A stretch of DNA of 64,000 nucleotides from an uncultured Cryomorphaceae bacterium (lineage in GTDB: Bacteria > Bacteroidota > Bacteroidia > Flavobacteriales > Schleiferiaceae): the NCBI GenBank assembly GCA_902614915.1, contig CACMMX010000003.1, positions 1 to 64,000 on the forward strand. Direction: 5' to 3'. The notes below the pieces were generated by a model. It was not told the origin of the DNA and did not search any database. It worked only from the letters and a program-made list of their open reading frames with translations. Position 1 is the first letter of the stretch, and each line of letters starts with the position of its first letter. Both the position numbers and the translations under genes were made by a program. Of the stretch, positions 1-8,481 are shown in pieces.

Positions 1-1
1 T

Positions 2-319
2 TCCGTAGTAGCTCATAAACCGAGCTTTGGTTCGAGCGCTTATGCTGCTACCAAGAGTGCACTCGAAGGTTATGCACGCGGTATAGCTGCAGATGTTGCT
101 AATAAGGGAATAACAGCAAATTCAATTGCTTTCGGATATATGGAAACAGGTATGCTATATGATGTGCCAGAACCCATGCTTGAAGAAATTAAAAAAACCA
201 TTCCCGTTGGCAGATTTGGTGATGCTACTCAAATAGGACACACCATAAATTATTTAATTAATAGTCCGTTTACCTCGGGGCAAACGATTCACCTAAACGG
301 CGGACAATGGATGCCTTAA
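2..319 (+). CDS. SDR family oxidoreductase, 3' end only
   Basis: The window opens inside this gene; about 105 C-terminal residues remain. The catalytic signature Y-A-A-T-K (YxxxK) of classical short-chain dehydrogenases is visible near the start, followed by the usual helix, the ANSIAFG segment after beta-strand 6 and the terminal NGGQWMP, which resembles FabG-like 3-oxoacyl reductases. The Rossmann GxxxGxG half lies outside the window. The stop codon overlaps the start of the deacetylase gene by 13 bases, so the two are probably co-transcribed. The substrate cannot be told from this fragment; sugar or acyl-chain modification for a surface glycan would fit the neighbours, but that is inference. 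Confidence 0.85.
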   Translation, partial: SVVAHKPSFGSSAYAATKSALEGYARGIAADVANKGITANSIAFGYMETGMLYDVPEPMLEEIKKTIPVGRFGDATQIGHTINYLINSPFTSGQTIHLNGGQWMP

Positions 320-1611
320 TAGCATTGTATTCCAAAGAGACTTCTAGCCGATTTATATGGGCTGCTCGTGTGTTCTTTAAAGAGGCAATGAAATGTGAAT
401 TGAGGATTTATACCAGTGTGTCAGAATTTAATAATGCAGCAGGTATAAGAATCAACTACAGTCCGGACCATATTGAAGGCGCATTCCACATTTCTCCTCA
501 AGGCCTTCTTTGGGAAAATGAATTGGTTGAACAAGACTTTGAATGCATCCAATGGGAAGATTTAGTTATTTTTTGTACCCGTACCATTGGAGACATTCCC
601 TTTGATCCACTGGCTGCGACATTTTTTTTAGCCTCTCGTTATGAAGAGTATTTGCCATTCATCGCCGATGAACACGGCCGATTTCCGGCGAAAGAAAGTT
701 TTGCGTTTAAAAATGGATTTTTAGATAAGCCCATGATAAATCTTTGGGCATTAAAATTAGGTAAACAGCTATTTGGGGATGCTTTTAGTCTTTCAAAATA
801 CTACAGGTTCGAACCAACTTTAGATATAGACAACATGTTTGCCTATAAAGGTAAAGGATCACTTCGCGTTATAGGTGCCTACTTTAGGGATATTAGAAAT
901 TTTGATTGGTTCTCTTTGCGTTATAGAACGGCTGTATTATTTGGTCTAAAAAAAGATCCTTATGATACGTTTCGAAAACAACGCAACTGGTGTAAAAAAT
1001 ACGGGGTGAAACTGCGCTATTTTATGTTACTCTCTAAGTTTGCACTCCATGATAGAAATGTGAGCCCATATAGTACAGATGCAGCCGTTAAACTCCGTGA
1101 ATTAGCAGATTGGACGGAAGTGGGTATCCATCATTCTTATGCTTCTGACAGCGTTGAGGAAATTATGCGCGAGGAGAAGGAAAGGATAGAAACCATACTG
1201 AGACGACCGGTAATCCATAGTAGGCAGCATTATTTAAAGATGAAGATGCCGCTTACATTCAGAACACTTGTGAATATGGGAATCAAACACGATTATAGCA
1301 TGGGTTATGCGGAAGTACCAGGATACCGGTCGAGCATTGCTGTTCCTTATTCTTTTTATGATTTAGAATTCGAAAGTATTTTACCCTTGACCATTCATCC
1401 CTTTGTTTTTATGGATACTACATATTCTATGTATGCTGGTCAAACCGCCGAAGAATCGGTGGATGAAATCATGTTATGGCATAATCAGCTCAAAGAGGTA
1501 GGCGGATTTTATAGAACTGTTTGGCATAACAGAACTTTCGGAGAAAATGAACAACAAAGCTTTGCTTGGGTGCAAGTATTCAAAAAGATTCTAGATGCAG
1601 CACATGATTAG
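307..1611 (+). CDS. Polysaccharide deacetylase family protein (DUF7033-type N-terminus)
   Basis: This 434-residue protein resembles a Bacteroidota family with an N-terminal DUF7033-like domain (about residues 1-160) joined to a NodB-like deacetylase fold. A T-L-D-I-D-N segment at 171-177 matches the metal-binding Asp motif that opens the NodB domain, and a later G-I-H-H segment near 275 supplies candidate His ligands. The start overlapping the upstream SDR gene is preferred because the segment it adds (LIALYSK and following) resembles the usual beginning of the family; an internal Met at residue 28 is the alternative. No signal peptide is seen, so the protein may act in the cytoplasm. The gene overlaps the next by 17 bases. 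The substrate is unknown. Confidence 0.75.
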   Translation: MDALIALYSKETSSRFIWAARVFFKEAMKCELRIYTSVSEFNNAAGIRINYSPDHIEGAFHISPQGLLWENELVEQDFECIQWEDLVIFCTRTIGDIPFDPLAATFFLASRYEEYLPFIADEHGRFPAKESFAFKNGFLDKPMINLWALKLGKQLFGDAFSLSKYYRFEPTLDIDNMFAYKGKGSLRVIGAYFRDIRNFDWFSLRYRTAVLFGLKKDPYDTFRKQRNWCKKYGVKLRYFMLLSKFALHDRNVSPYSTDAAVKLRELADWTEVGIHHSYASDSVEEIMREEKERIETILRRPVIHSRQHYLKMKMPLTFRTLVNMGIKHDYSMGYAEVPGYRSSIAVPYSFYDLEFESILPLTIHPFVFMDTTYSMYAGQTAEESVDEIMLWHNQLKEVGGFYRTVWHNRTFGENEQQSFAWVQVFKKILDAAHD

Positions 1612-2521
1612 GTTTTTAGAATATAAAGAGATTGATTTTGATAAATGGGACTCTTGTGTAGGTTCGAGGTTATTCCCTAAACCCTATGGTTTTAGCTGGT
1701 ATTTAAATTGGCTCACAGACGAATGGCAAGCTGTAGTATATGGTGATTATGAGGCGATTCTTCCTGTATTTGTTCAAAGTAAATACGGTATACGATTTTC
1801 AACTCGTCCATATGGAACGCAATCTGTGGGACCGTATTCTAAAATTCCTTTGACGGCGGAGCTAATTAACGATTTAGTTAACGAGGCTATGAAGAAAGTC
1901 CGGTATGCGGAGTTTTTTATGGAACCCAACCTTCCGTTAGCCGATTGGAGTCCAAAATCGTATTCAAATTTTATTATTGATACAACGGAGGATTATGAAA
2001 TTCTCCAAAGTAGAATGAGTGCACAGAATAAACGCAATCTGAAGAAAGCTGAAAAAGCCAAATTTAAATTGGCCGATTGGGCAACAGTTAGTGACGCGGT
2101 CCAACTTTGGCAGAATAATGTTCAAAAGAAAACACGAATTAGGCGTGAAGATTTTAATCGCCTTGGAAAGCTACTAGAATTTTGCCATTACCAAAAAAGA
2201 GGGGTGCTCTATGCCGTTCGCGATAAGTACAATCAGCTCTGCGGCGCACAATTCTGGATTGTTTATCAAGGAAGAAGTACGCTGATACTCAATGCATCTT
2301 CTCCATGGGGGAAATTATATGGCGTGAGCACATGGTTGATTGATAGGCACATGCGCTCTGTGGCTGGTCGAGCTCATCAGCTTGATTTTGAGGGTTCATC
2401 CATCGCGGGTTTGAAACGATTTTATAGTGGATTTGGTGCAAAGGATGAACCGTTCTCTATGCATATTGAAAATAGATTACCTCTTTTTTTACGTTGGTCA
2501 AAAACAGCTACTACTAGATGA
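1595..2521 (+). CDS. FemAB/GNAT-like acyl- or aminoacyltransferase
   Basis: The product has 308 residues and no signal peptide or membrane segment. A basic Q-N-K-R-N-L-K-K-A-E segment in the middle and a C-terminal half with a SxWGKLYGVSTWLID-like stretch and an LDFEGS motif fit the GNAT_6/FemAB-like fold found in flavobacterial surface-glycan and lipid clusters. Such proteins move amino-acid or acyl groups from tRNA or CoA donors onto amine acceptors. It overlaps the upstream deacetylase and the downstream HAD gene by a few bases, which indicates one operon. A plausible but unproven sequence is deacetylation followed by N-acylation of the freed amine. The start may instead be Met4, nine bases later. 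Confidence 0.65.
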   Translation: MQHMIRFLEYKEIDFDKWDSCVGSRLFPKPYGFSWYLNWLTDEWQAVVYGDYEAILPVFVQSKYGIRFSTRPYGTQSVGPYSKIPLTAELINDLVNEAMKKVRYAEFFMEPNLPLADWSPKSYSNFIIDTTEDYEILQSRMSAQNKRNLKKAEKAKFKLADWATVSDAVQLWQNNVQKKTRIRREDFNRLGKLLEFCHYQKRGVLYAVRDKYNQLCGAQFWIVYQGRSTLILNASSPWGKLYGVSTWLIDRHMRSVAGRAHQLDFEGSSIAGLKRFYSGFGAKDEPFSMHIENRLPLFLRWSKTATTR

Positions 2522-3216
2522 AATATCAACACCTCTTTTTTGATTGGGATCATACCCTATGGGATTTTGAAAAGAATTCAGAAAACTCACTGCGGAATCT
2601 TTTTATTGATTTAAATCTTTCGTGTCAAGGAATTCCCTCATTTGAAGTGTTTTATCGGATGTATCTGCTCGTCAATGAACAGAAATGGGAAATGTATAGA
2701 AAAGGACAAATTGATAAAGCTGAGCTTCGTGCCACTCGATTTCGTGATACTTTCAAACGTTTTGATATAATCGCAGACGATATAGCTTGGACGCTCGAAG
2801 AACGATATGTTTTGGAGACCCCACACGGAACTGAACTCATTGAGGGAACAGATGAAACTCTCACAGAATTAGGGAATAGAGGATATCATATGCATATAAT
2901 CACTAATGGTTTTACAGAGAGCCAAACTATCAAGTTCGCAGAAAGCGGATTAAAACATCACTTTAAAGTATTGCTGTGCAGTGATCAGGTCGGGGTGAAT
3001 AAGCCTGATTCAAAAATATTTCGAGCGGCACTAAAACGTGCTGAAGCTGAAAGAAAAGAAAGTCTCATGATTGGAGACAACCTCATTGCCGATTGTATCG
3101 GTGCAAAAAACGTAGGCATAGATCAGGTTTTTTTTAATCCAAATGGCATTGTTCATTCGGAACAACTGACATTTGAAATAAAGAGAATCCCAGACTTGTT
3201 AGATATTTTAGTTTAA
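2518..3216 (+). CDS. YjjG family noncanonical pyrimidine nucleotidase (HAD superfamily)
   Basis: All HAD motifs are visible in this 232-residue protein: the nucleophile pair D9-W-D11 near the N-terminus, I-T-N-G (motif II), the Lys in N-K-P-D-S-K (motif III), and G-D-N-L-I-A-D with the acidic residues of motif IV. The helical cap between motifs I and II and the sequence after D11 (HTLWDFEKNS) are characteristic of the YjjG subfamily, which dephosphorylates non-canonical pyrimidine nucleotides such as 5-halo-dUMP and helps clean the nucleotide pool. The start overlaps the previous stop by four bases (ATGA). Its placement with glycan-type genes may be incidental. Confidence 0.87.
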   Translation: MKYQHLFFDWDHTLWDFEKNSENSLRNLFIDLNLSCQGIPSFEVFYRMYLLVNEQKWEMYRKGQIDKAELRATRFRDTFKRFDIIADDIAWTLEERYVLETPHGTELIEGTDETLTELGNRGYHMHIITNGFTESQTIKFAESGLKHHFKVLLCSDQVGVNKPDSKIFRAALKRAEAERKESLMIGDNLIADCIGAKNVGIDQVFFNPNGIVHSEQLTFEIKRIPDLLDILV

Positions 3217-3235
3217 CCTTGGCTTTGTTCACCTA

Positions 3236-4318
3236 ATGGCAATGAGAACTGATACAAAAAGAATTTTCGGTTTAGATATTTATCGAGCTATAGCAATCCT
3301 AATTGTTGTAATCGGGCACGGAAATTTTATACTCCAAAATACTTTTTTAGAGGGGTTTCCATATTTTAAAATGATTGACGGTGTTGACTTGTTTTTTGTG
3401 CTTAGTGGGTTTCTTATTGGAAAAATTCTTCTAAAAGAGATTAACGAAAAAGAATTGTTTCGATTAGTTGATTTATTGCAGTTTTGGAAAAGAAGGTGGT
3501 TTAGGACATTACCTAATTATTATCTTATTCTATTTATAAACTACCTAATAGTTAGATACGGTATTATAAATCAAAATATTAATAACTTCAGTTTAGATTT
3601 TTTAACGTTCACCCATAATTTCGATGAGCCTTTTTATGGCTTTTTTTGGGAGTCTTGGAGTCTATCTGTGGAAGAATGGTTTTATATTTTTACACCCGTT
3701 TTGATTTGGGTTTCAAGCAAAATAATATCAAATAAGTTCGCTTTTTTGACTACGGCTTTAATTATGATTATCATTCCATTAGTCTATCGTTTTTGTTTAT
3801 ATAACCCGGCGATTGATCCATTTTGGTGGGATGTTACGTTTCGAAAAACCGTGCTAACTAGATTGGATAGTATTGGTTACGGAGTGTTAGCGGCCTGGAC
3901 GTTATATTATTATAAAAAACTTTGGATAAAAATCAGGTTACCAGCCATGATTCTTGGTACAGTATTAATATTTCTTATAACTAATGATAATTCTAATGTA
4001 GATACTTTGTACAAACAAACAACTTATTTTTCACTGGTTCCGTTTACTGCTATGCTTTTTATTCCTGCTGCAGAAAGTATGAAAAAGGGGTTTGGCAGGA
4101 TACCTGTGGCAATTCAGCATATTAGTAAGATATCGTACTCTATGTATTTAATTAATCTTGGTCTCGTCGGAGAAGTAATAAAAACTAATTTTCCTCCTAA
4201 TGGTGGTGTAGATAGCATAATAAAATATGTTATTTATTGGTTTGTAGTGGTTTTGGGTTCTACCATTATATATAAGTATTTTGAGAAACCAATGACCCGC
4301 TTGAGAGATTTAGTTTAG
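3236..4318 (+). CDS. Membrane acyltransferase (Acyltransferase_3 / OafA-like)
   Basis: This 360-residue polytopic membrane protein belongs to the Acyltransferase_3 family. The N-terminus has GLDIYRAIAI followed by a hydrophobic helix ending in G-H-G, which holds the family's essential His; DLFFVLSGFLIG follows, and about ten hydrophobic segments run to the C-terminus. Members O-acylate (often O-acetylate) sugars of surface polysaccharides or peptidoglycan at the inner membrane. The gene is visibly richer in A+T than its neighbours, with many TTA and ATA codons and poly-T runs, which may reflect transfer or only the hydrophobic composition. It starts 19 bases after the HAD gene. Met3 is an alternative start. 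Confidence 0.85.
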   Translation: MAMRTDTKRIFGLDIYRAIAILIVVIGHGNFILQNTFLEGFPYFKMIDGVDLFFVLSGFLIGKILLKEINEKELFRLVDLLQFWKRRWFRTLPNYYLILFINYLIVRYGIINQNINNFSLDFLTFTHNFDEPFYGFFWESWSLSVEEWFYIFTPVLIWVSSKIISNKFAFLTTALIMIIIPLVYRFCLYNPAIDPFWWDVTFRKTVLTRLDSIGYGVLAAWTLYYYKKLWIKIRLPAMILGTVLIFLITNDNSNVDTLYKQTTYFSLVPFTAMLFIPAAESMKKGFGRIPVAIQHISKISYSMYLINLGLVGEVIKTNFPPNGGVDSIIKYVIYWFVVVLGSTIIYKYFEKPMTRLRDLV

Positions 4319-4350
4319 TAATGAATTCAAATCGCATTTAACTTTATTTC

Positions 4351-5400
4351 ATGTTTCAAAATAAAAGGGATATTCGCAGTCTTTCTCAAGATGCTTTAAT
4401 TGAATTCTTTAGAGAGAGCGGAGAACAAGCGTTTCGTGCCAAACAAGTTTATCAATGGTTATGGCAGAAGAGTGTCCAAAGTTTTGATCAAATGACCAAT
4501 TTGAGTAAATCTACTCGGGAATTGCTTAAGGAAAATTTTGAATTCAAATTACTTAAGGTTGATTTATTGCATCGCAGTAAAGACGGTACTATAAAGAATG
4601 CTGTTAAGTTGCATGACGGTACATTTGTAGAATCTGTTTTAATACCTACAGAAAAAAGAATTACTGCTTGCGTAAGCTCTCAGGTAGGTTGTTCCTTAGA
4701 CTGCACATTCTGCGCTACTTCGGCACTGAAACGAATGCGTAATTTGAGTCCAGATGAAATCTACGACCAAGTTGTACTCATTAATCAACAGGGCAATGAA
4801 TATTTTGATAGGTCGTTGACGAATATCGTCTTCATGGGAATGGGTGAGCCCTTGTTAAATTACCAAAATGTACTTTCTGCTATTGATAAGATTACAGATC
4901 CTAATGGATTGGGAATCAGCCCTAAAAGAATTACGCTAAGTACTGTTGGGATTCCTAAGCTTATTAAAAAGATGGCAGATGATGCCGTTAGATTCAATTT
5001 AGCTGTTTCGTTACATAGTGCTATCGAGGAGAAGAGAGCAAAATTGATGCCCCTGGCTCATCGCTCCACTAACTTGTTTGATTTGCGACAAAGCTTACAG
5101 TATTGGTATGCCAAAACAGGTAAGAGCATCACTTTTGAATACGTTATTTGGAAGGGTATAAATGATACTGAATTCGATGCGAAGGCTTTAGCTAAATTTT
5201 GCGGAGTAATCCCAACAAAGGTCAATATTATTCAATACAACCCAATTGATAATGGACCTTATATTCAGGCTTCTCAAGAATCTGTGTTTATGTATAAAAG
5301 AATTCTAGAAAACAAAGGTATCATAACGACAATCCGTCTATCTAGAGGTCAAGATATAGATGCTGCTTGTGGTCAATTAGCCAATAAAGTAGGAGGGTAA
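4351..5400 (+). CDS. rlmN: 23S rRNA (adenine(2503)-C(2))-methyltransferase RlmN
   Basis: This 349-residue radical SAM enzyme methylates C2 of A2503 in 23S rRNA and A37 of some tRNAs. The CxxxCxxC cluster-binding motif is C114-C118-C121, and the second conserved cysteine, which carries the methyl group, is C340 in D-A-A-C-G-Q. The N-terminal accessory domain (residues 1-90, with RSLS, AFRAKQVYQWLW and MTNLSK) and the MGMGEPLLN segment are typical of RlmN and argue against Cfr, for which there is no resistance context. The length is usual for the family. The only plausible start is an ATG 32 bases after the acyltransferase stop. Confidence 0.96.
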   Translation: MFQNKRDIRSLSQDALIEFFRESGEQAFRAKQVYQWLWQKSVQSFDQMTNLSKSTRELLKENFEFKLLKVDLLHRSKDGTIKNAVKLHDGTFVESVLIPTEKRITACVSSQVGCSLDCTFCATSALKRMRNLSPDEIYDQVVLINQQGNEYFDRSLTNIVFMGMGEPLLNYQNVLSAIDKITDPNGLGISPKRITLSTVGIPKLIKKMADDAVRFNLAVSLHSAIEEKRAKLMPLAHRSTNLFDLRQSLQYWYAKTGKSITFEYVIWKGINDTEFDAKALAKFCGVIPTKVNIIQYNPIDNGPYIQASQESVFMYKRILENKGIITTIRLSRGQDIDAACGQLANKVGG

Positions 5401-5415
5401 TCTATAAATCAGAAT

Positions 5416-5438
5416 ATCCTAGCGTTTCCAGCTAGGAT
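5416..5438. terminator. Possible hairpin between rlmN and the convergent hypothetical gene
   Basis: ATCCTAGC and GCTAGGAT form an 8-bp perfect stem around a 7-base loop. It sits at the junction of two convergent genes and overlaps the last codons of the minus-strand gene. There is no strong T-run on either side, so a role as a bidirectional terminator is only a guess. Confidence 0.35.
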
Positions 5439-6006
5439 CTTTTGGGTCAGGGGAGTTTTTTGTCCACTCAATAGGACCGTTACAACCGATTTCTACTAGT
5501 ATGGAATTTGGGGAGCCAAAAACAGCAAGCATAATGCTGCGCCAATTCCTAAATTCCTGAATATCGGTAGCATAGCAGCTTAAAGTAAGGATAGTTATCG
5601 TATTTCTTTCAATTATGATTAATGTAGGTTTTACATGATCCACCTTTCTATAGTCTCGTCCGGGTGTGATTCGTTTATTGCCAATAAATTCTTTGAACCA
5701 AAATTTCAAGGCATATTTTAATTCTTCTTCGTCCTCATAGGCAAACGTGCTCAAATCGTATTTAGGACGAACGGAATTCCCTAATTCGTTGATTTCTTTG
5801 TCTATCTGCTTTAGCTGGTAGTACTGATGAAAAATAAATTGTGTTTCCTTAAGTATACCGTAGTCAGGTTCAGAGCCGTTAATTTCTTTGATTTTGAATG
5901 CTTTACTTTGCTCTTGAAGGAATAAAGAGGTTCGTTGTTTTAATTCCTCAATCTGACCGTGAAGTAAGATTGGTGTTGAAACTATAAGGAAGATTATATT
6001 TTTCAT
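5419..6006 (-). CDS. Secreted hypothetical protein, last gene of the exbB-folC operon
   Basis: I do not recognise a family for this 195-residue protein. It begins with a short signal-like segment (MKNIIFLIVSTPILLHG-Q), suggesting export with cleavage before Gln18. The mature part is mixed alpha/beta: charged helices first (residues 20-80), then a segment with TLIIIERNTITILTLS that may be a beta-hairpin, and a W-rich end. The start overlaps the folC stop by four bases, so it is translated with folC and placed at the end of the exbB-exbD-tonB-like-folC unit. A periplasmic role linked to the energised envelope complex is possible but unsupported. Confidence 0.7.
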   Translation of the reverse strand: MKNIIFLIVSTPILLHGQIEELKQRTSLFLQEQSKAFKIKEINGSEPDYGILKETQFIFHQYYQLKQIDKEINELGNSVRPKYDLSTFAYEDEEELKYALKFWFKEFIGNKRITPGRDYRKVDHVKPTLIIIERNTITILTLSCYATDIQEFRNWRSIMLAVFGSPNSILVEIGCNGPIEWTKNSPDPKDPSWKR

Positions 6007-7205
6007 AGTTCTAAATCTGCAATTACAAAGGTAGACCCTGCAACAATAATGAGGTCAGCGTCCTTAGCATTCTTCTTGGCGGTTTCTAATGCCGTATTCA
6101 CATCTAAATGGCTTAGACCTGATAAACCAAATTTCACGCCAACTAAAGCAAGATCCTTACTGCTGAGTGTTCTATTATTACTTGTGCTCACCCAATGGTA
6201 ATGACCGTTCTTGGGCAGTTGCTCCATTACAGCGCTGAGGTCCTTCTCAGCCGCTGCCCCAATAATCCAATGCTGCTCGCCTTCACATTCTTTATTTGCT
6301 TGAGCTACTAGAAACTTGAACGCCGTACTGTTATGTCCGGTATCAGCTATTGTTCTTGGTTTATGATAAATTTCTGTCCAACGTCCAAAAAATGCTGTGT
6401 TCTCATACACTCTATTCATGCCTAAGGACCAAAGGTTTTTGCTTTCAGGAAACAATAAAGAAAGAACTTGAGCGGCACCGCTGAGATTTTCCTTTTGATA
6501 CAATCCTTTTAAATCGGTGTGGAGATCTGTAGATTGAGCCCAGAATAATGGGGCACCTCTTTCAGAAGCAGTTGAAGTAAATACATGGGAAGTTTCCTTA
6601 TCGTTTTCAACAATAACTACGGGTACCCCAGGTTTAATTATTCCTGCCTTTTCTGATGCAATACTTAGCCGATTATTACCAAGGTATTGCTGATGGTCCA
6701 AGCCAATGTTTGTGATTAGGCAAATATCTGGGGAACAAATATTGGTAGCATCTAATCGACCTCCCATTCCTGTCTCAAGGATAATCCAATCAACTCTTTT
6801 ATGCTCAAACCAACTAAGTGCAAGCATTAAAGTCAATTCAAAAAAGCTGCTACCCAATGTTTCAAATTTCTTTAAATGGGCTGACACCCAATCGGCGACA
6901 AAGGATTCCGGAATTAAAATAGTGCCAATTTTAGCACGTTCCCTAAAGTTAAAGAGATGCGGGGAAGAGAATACGCCAACCTGCAACCCCATTTCTTTCA
7001 TCCCCGAGGCTAATAGGTGAGCGGATGAGCCTTTACCATTGGTGCCGGCAATATGTACGGTAGAAATAGAGCTGCCTGGCCATTCTAAATACGACCAAAG
7101 TTCTTTTGGATTGTCTAGTCCTATTTTATAGTTTTTGCTGCCGCCGTCTCGTTGAAAATTAGGTACGGCGCTATAAAGCCAATCTACAGCTTCTTGATAG
7201 GTCAT
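6003..7205 (-). CDS. folC: Bifunctional folylpolyglutamate synthase / dihydrofolate synthase
   Basis: This cytoplasmic Mur-ligase-family enzyme (400 residues) adds L-glutamate to dihydropteroate and to folates using ATP. The P-loop G-T-N-G-K-G-S is at 54-60, followed by the FSSPHLFNFRER segment (folate-binding loop) and L-E-T-G-M-G-G-R-L-D-A-T-N, a strong FolC signature; D-x-G-H-N near residue 290 marks the C-terminal domain. The start ATG shares its A with the last base of the TAA stop of the upstream tonB-like gene, implying translational coupling. Putting folC behind an ExbBD-TonB module is a recurrent Bacteroidota arrangement as far as I recall. Confidence 0.95.
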   Translation of the reverse strand: MTYQEAVDWLYSAVPNFQRDGGSKNYKIGLDNPKELWSYLEWPGSSISTVHIAGTNGKGSSAHLLASGMKEMGLQVGVFSSPHLFNFRERAKIGTILIPESFVADWVSAHLKKFETLGSSFFELTLMLALSWFEHKRVDWIILETGMGGRLDATNICSPDICLITNIGLDHQQYLGNNRLSIASEKAGIIKPGVPVVIVENDKETSHVFTSTASERGAPLFWAQSTDLHTDLKGLYQKENLSGAAQVLSLLFPESKNLWSLGMNRVYENTAFFGRWTEIYHKPRTIADTGHNSTAFKFLVAQANKECEGEQHWIIGAAAEKDLSAVMEQLPKNGHYHWVSTSNNRTLSSKDLALVGVKFGLSGLSHLDVNTALETAKKNAKDADLIIVAGSTFVIADLEL

Positions 7206-8065
7206 TATTCTAATTCAAAACGGTAAACAATGAAGCCAACTCTTCTTTGGTTGCCGTTATCCGCACTCCATTTAGATTTTCTAGCAGCAATACGTGCTTT
7301 TTGAACGAGACATGTATTGGATCCAAAGTTTGACTTGGTTAAACCACTTGGAATTTGATTATTTGGGGCTAACTCTGCTTCAAAAACTTCTCCTGTAGAG
7401 TTTACTGCAATTTTTATTACAACTACTCCTCCATAATTGCAACCTGTTTCAGGATTAGGAATATTTATAGGTGTCCCATTCATCCAATATTGTCCGTTAT
7501 TTCCAACGCCGTCATTACCTGTTCTATTGGGATTAAGAGGATCGCCATCTTCACTTCCTTGGTCGCCACCACCCTGCGTTTCACCCTCGCCTTGGCCGCC
7601 GCCTTTATTATTGGTGTTAAACAATTTATTGAGTCTATCCGCTTCTTTCTGCTGTTTAATTTCTTCCTCAGTGCGTTGTGGATTCGCATCCGGCACGGGT
7701 TCTGGTTGCGGTTTTTCTCTGGGCACTTCTGTTACTTTTTCCTTAAGCGTTTCTTGTTTTGGTTCTTCTTTGGTATTCTCTATAACCAGGGCATCTTCTA
7801 TATCCTGCGTAACCACTTCTTCCTGTACAACAGGTATTTCTTCCACGGGTGTTTCTGGTGCGGGAGGAGGTGGTGCGACTGGAGCCGCTTGAGTATTTTT
7901 ACCAAACCCTTCCTCGCTATAGCCAAAGTTGATTGCAATTCCTTCTTCTGGCGGAGGATTTTGGTATTTTAATCCAGTTAAGGCAAACCAAAGCAGCAGC
8001 AGGACATGGATACTTATGGTCCAAATGCGTGCTCGATTCCTATTTTTATTTTCGTTAAAAGCCAT
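7205..8065 (-). CDS. TonB-like energy transducer, proline-rich
   Basis: The layout of this 286-residue protein is that of TonB: a short basic cytoplasmic start, one membrane segment at about 15-33 (WTISIHVLLLLWFALTGL), a Pro/Glu/Lys-rich periplasmic spacer (about 60-135), a Gly/Asn/Asp-rich low-complexity part (about 150-190) and a small C-terminal domain. The C-terminal domain is divergent, with an NTCLVQKARIAARKSKW segment like that seen in flavobacterial TonB/TolA-like proteins rather than the classical YP-motif of TonB_C. With exbB and exbD directly upstream (2-base gap to exbD), it should form a proton-driven envelope complex. TonB and TolA functions cannot be separated here. Confidence 0.82.
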   Translation of the reverse strand: MAFNENKNRNRARIWTISIHVLLLLWFALTGLKYQNPPPEEGIAINFGYSEEGFGKNTQAAPVAPPPPAPETPVEEIPVVQEEVVTQDIEDALVIENTKEEPKQETLKEKVTEVPREKPQPEPVPDANPQRTEEEIKQQKEADRLNKLFNTNNKGGGQGEGETQGGGDQGSEDGDPLNPNRTGNDGVGNNGQYWMNGTPINIPNPETGCNYGGVVVIKIAVNSTGEVFEAELAPNNQIPSGLTKSNFGSNTCLVQKARIAARKSKWSADNGNQRRVGFIVYRFELE

Positions 8066-8067
8066 CT

Positions 8068-8469
8068 TTAATTCGGATCCGTTGCAATAATCATCTTCAT
8101 ATTATTTCTATATCCGATATCTAATAAACGCACAGTTTCCCCTGTTGGTACCGTCTGGTCGGCACGAAGCACTACTACAGCCTGTTCATTGGCAGGTAAT
8201 TTATTGACTTCGCCAAGCAATATACGTTCCACCTGATTGTAGCCAACTACTGTACCATTGACGTCAAATTCTAAATCTTCATTTACCGTTAGTTTAATGT
8301 TTTTCTTTTTTACGGTCTGCGCACCGCTTTTAGGCAGAATAATATCAAGTGCGCTTGAAGTCACCAGCGTGGAAGCTAGGATAAAAAATATGAGTAGCAA
8401 AAAAACTAAATCTGTCATTGAAGACATATTCACTTCTGCACTTACTTTACTTCTTGATCTTAAATTCAT
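8068..8469 (-). CDS. exbD: ExbD/TolR family biopolymer transporter
   Basis: This 133-residue protein has one membrane helix near the N-terminus. The membrane-embedded Asp essential for proton use is D20, in S-S-M-T-D-L-V-F-L-L-L. The periplasmic domain (45-133) carries the usual pattern VVLRADQTVPTGE and ends after a short MIIATDP strand. It pairs with the ExbB/TolQ channel encoded 12 bases upstream and with the TonB-like protein downstream. Length and topology match the family. Confidence 0.93.
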   Translation of the reverse strand: MNLRSRSKVSAEVNMSSMTDLVFLLLIFFILASTLVTSSALDIILPKSGAQTVKKKNIKLTVNEDLEFDVNGTVVGYNQVERILLGEVNKLPANEQAVVVLRADQTVPTGETVRLLDIGYRNNMKMIIATDPN

Positions 8470-8481
8470 CTTGATTACTTT

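Noticed and set aside
7437-7972. Two plus-strand frames opposite the tonB-like gene
   Set aside because: They mirror the Pro/Gly/Glu-rich low-complexity coding of the tonB-like gene; the products are Ser/Pro or Phe-rich without domains.
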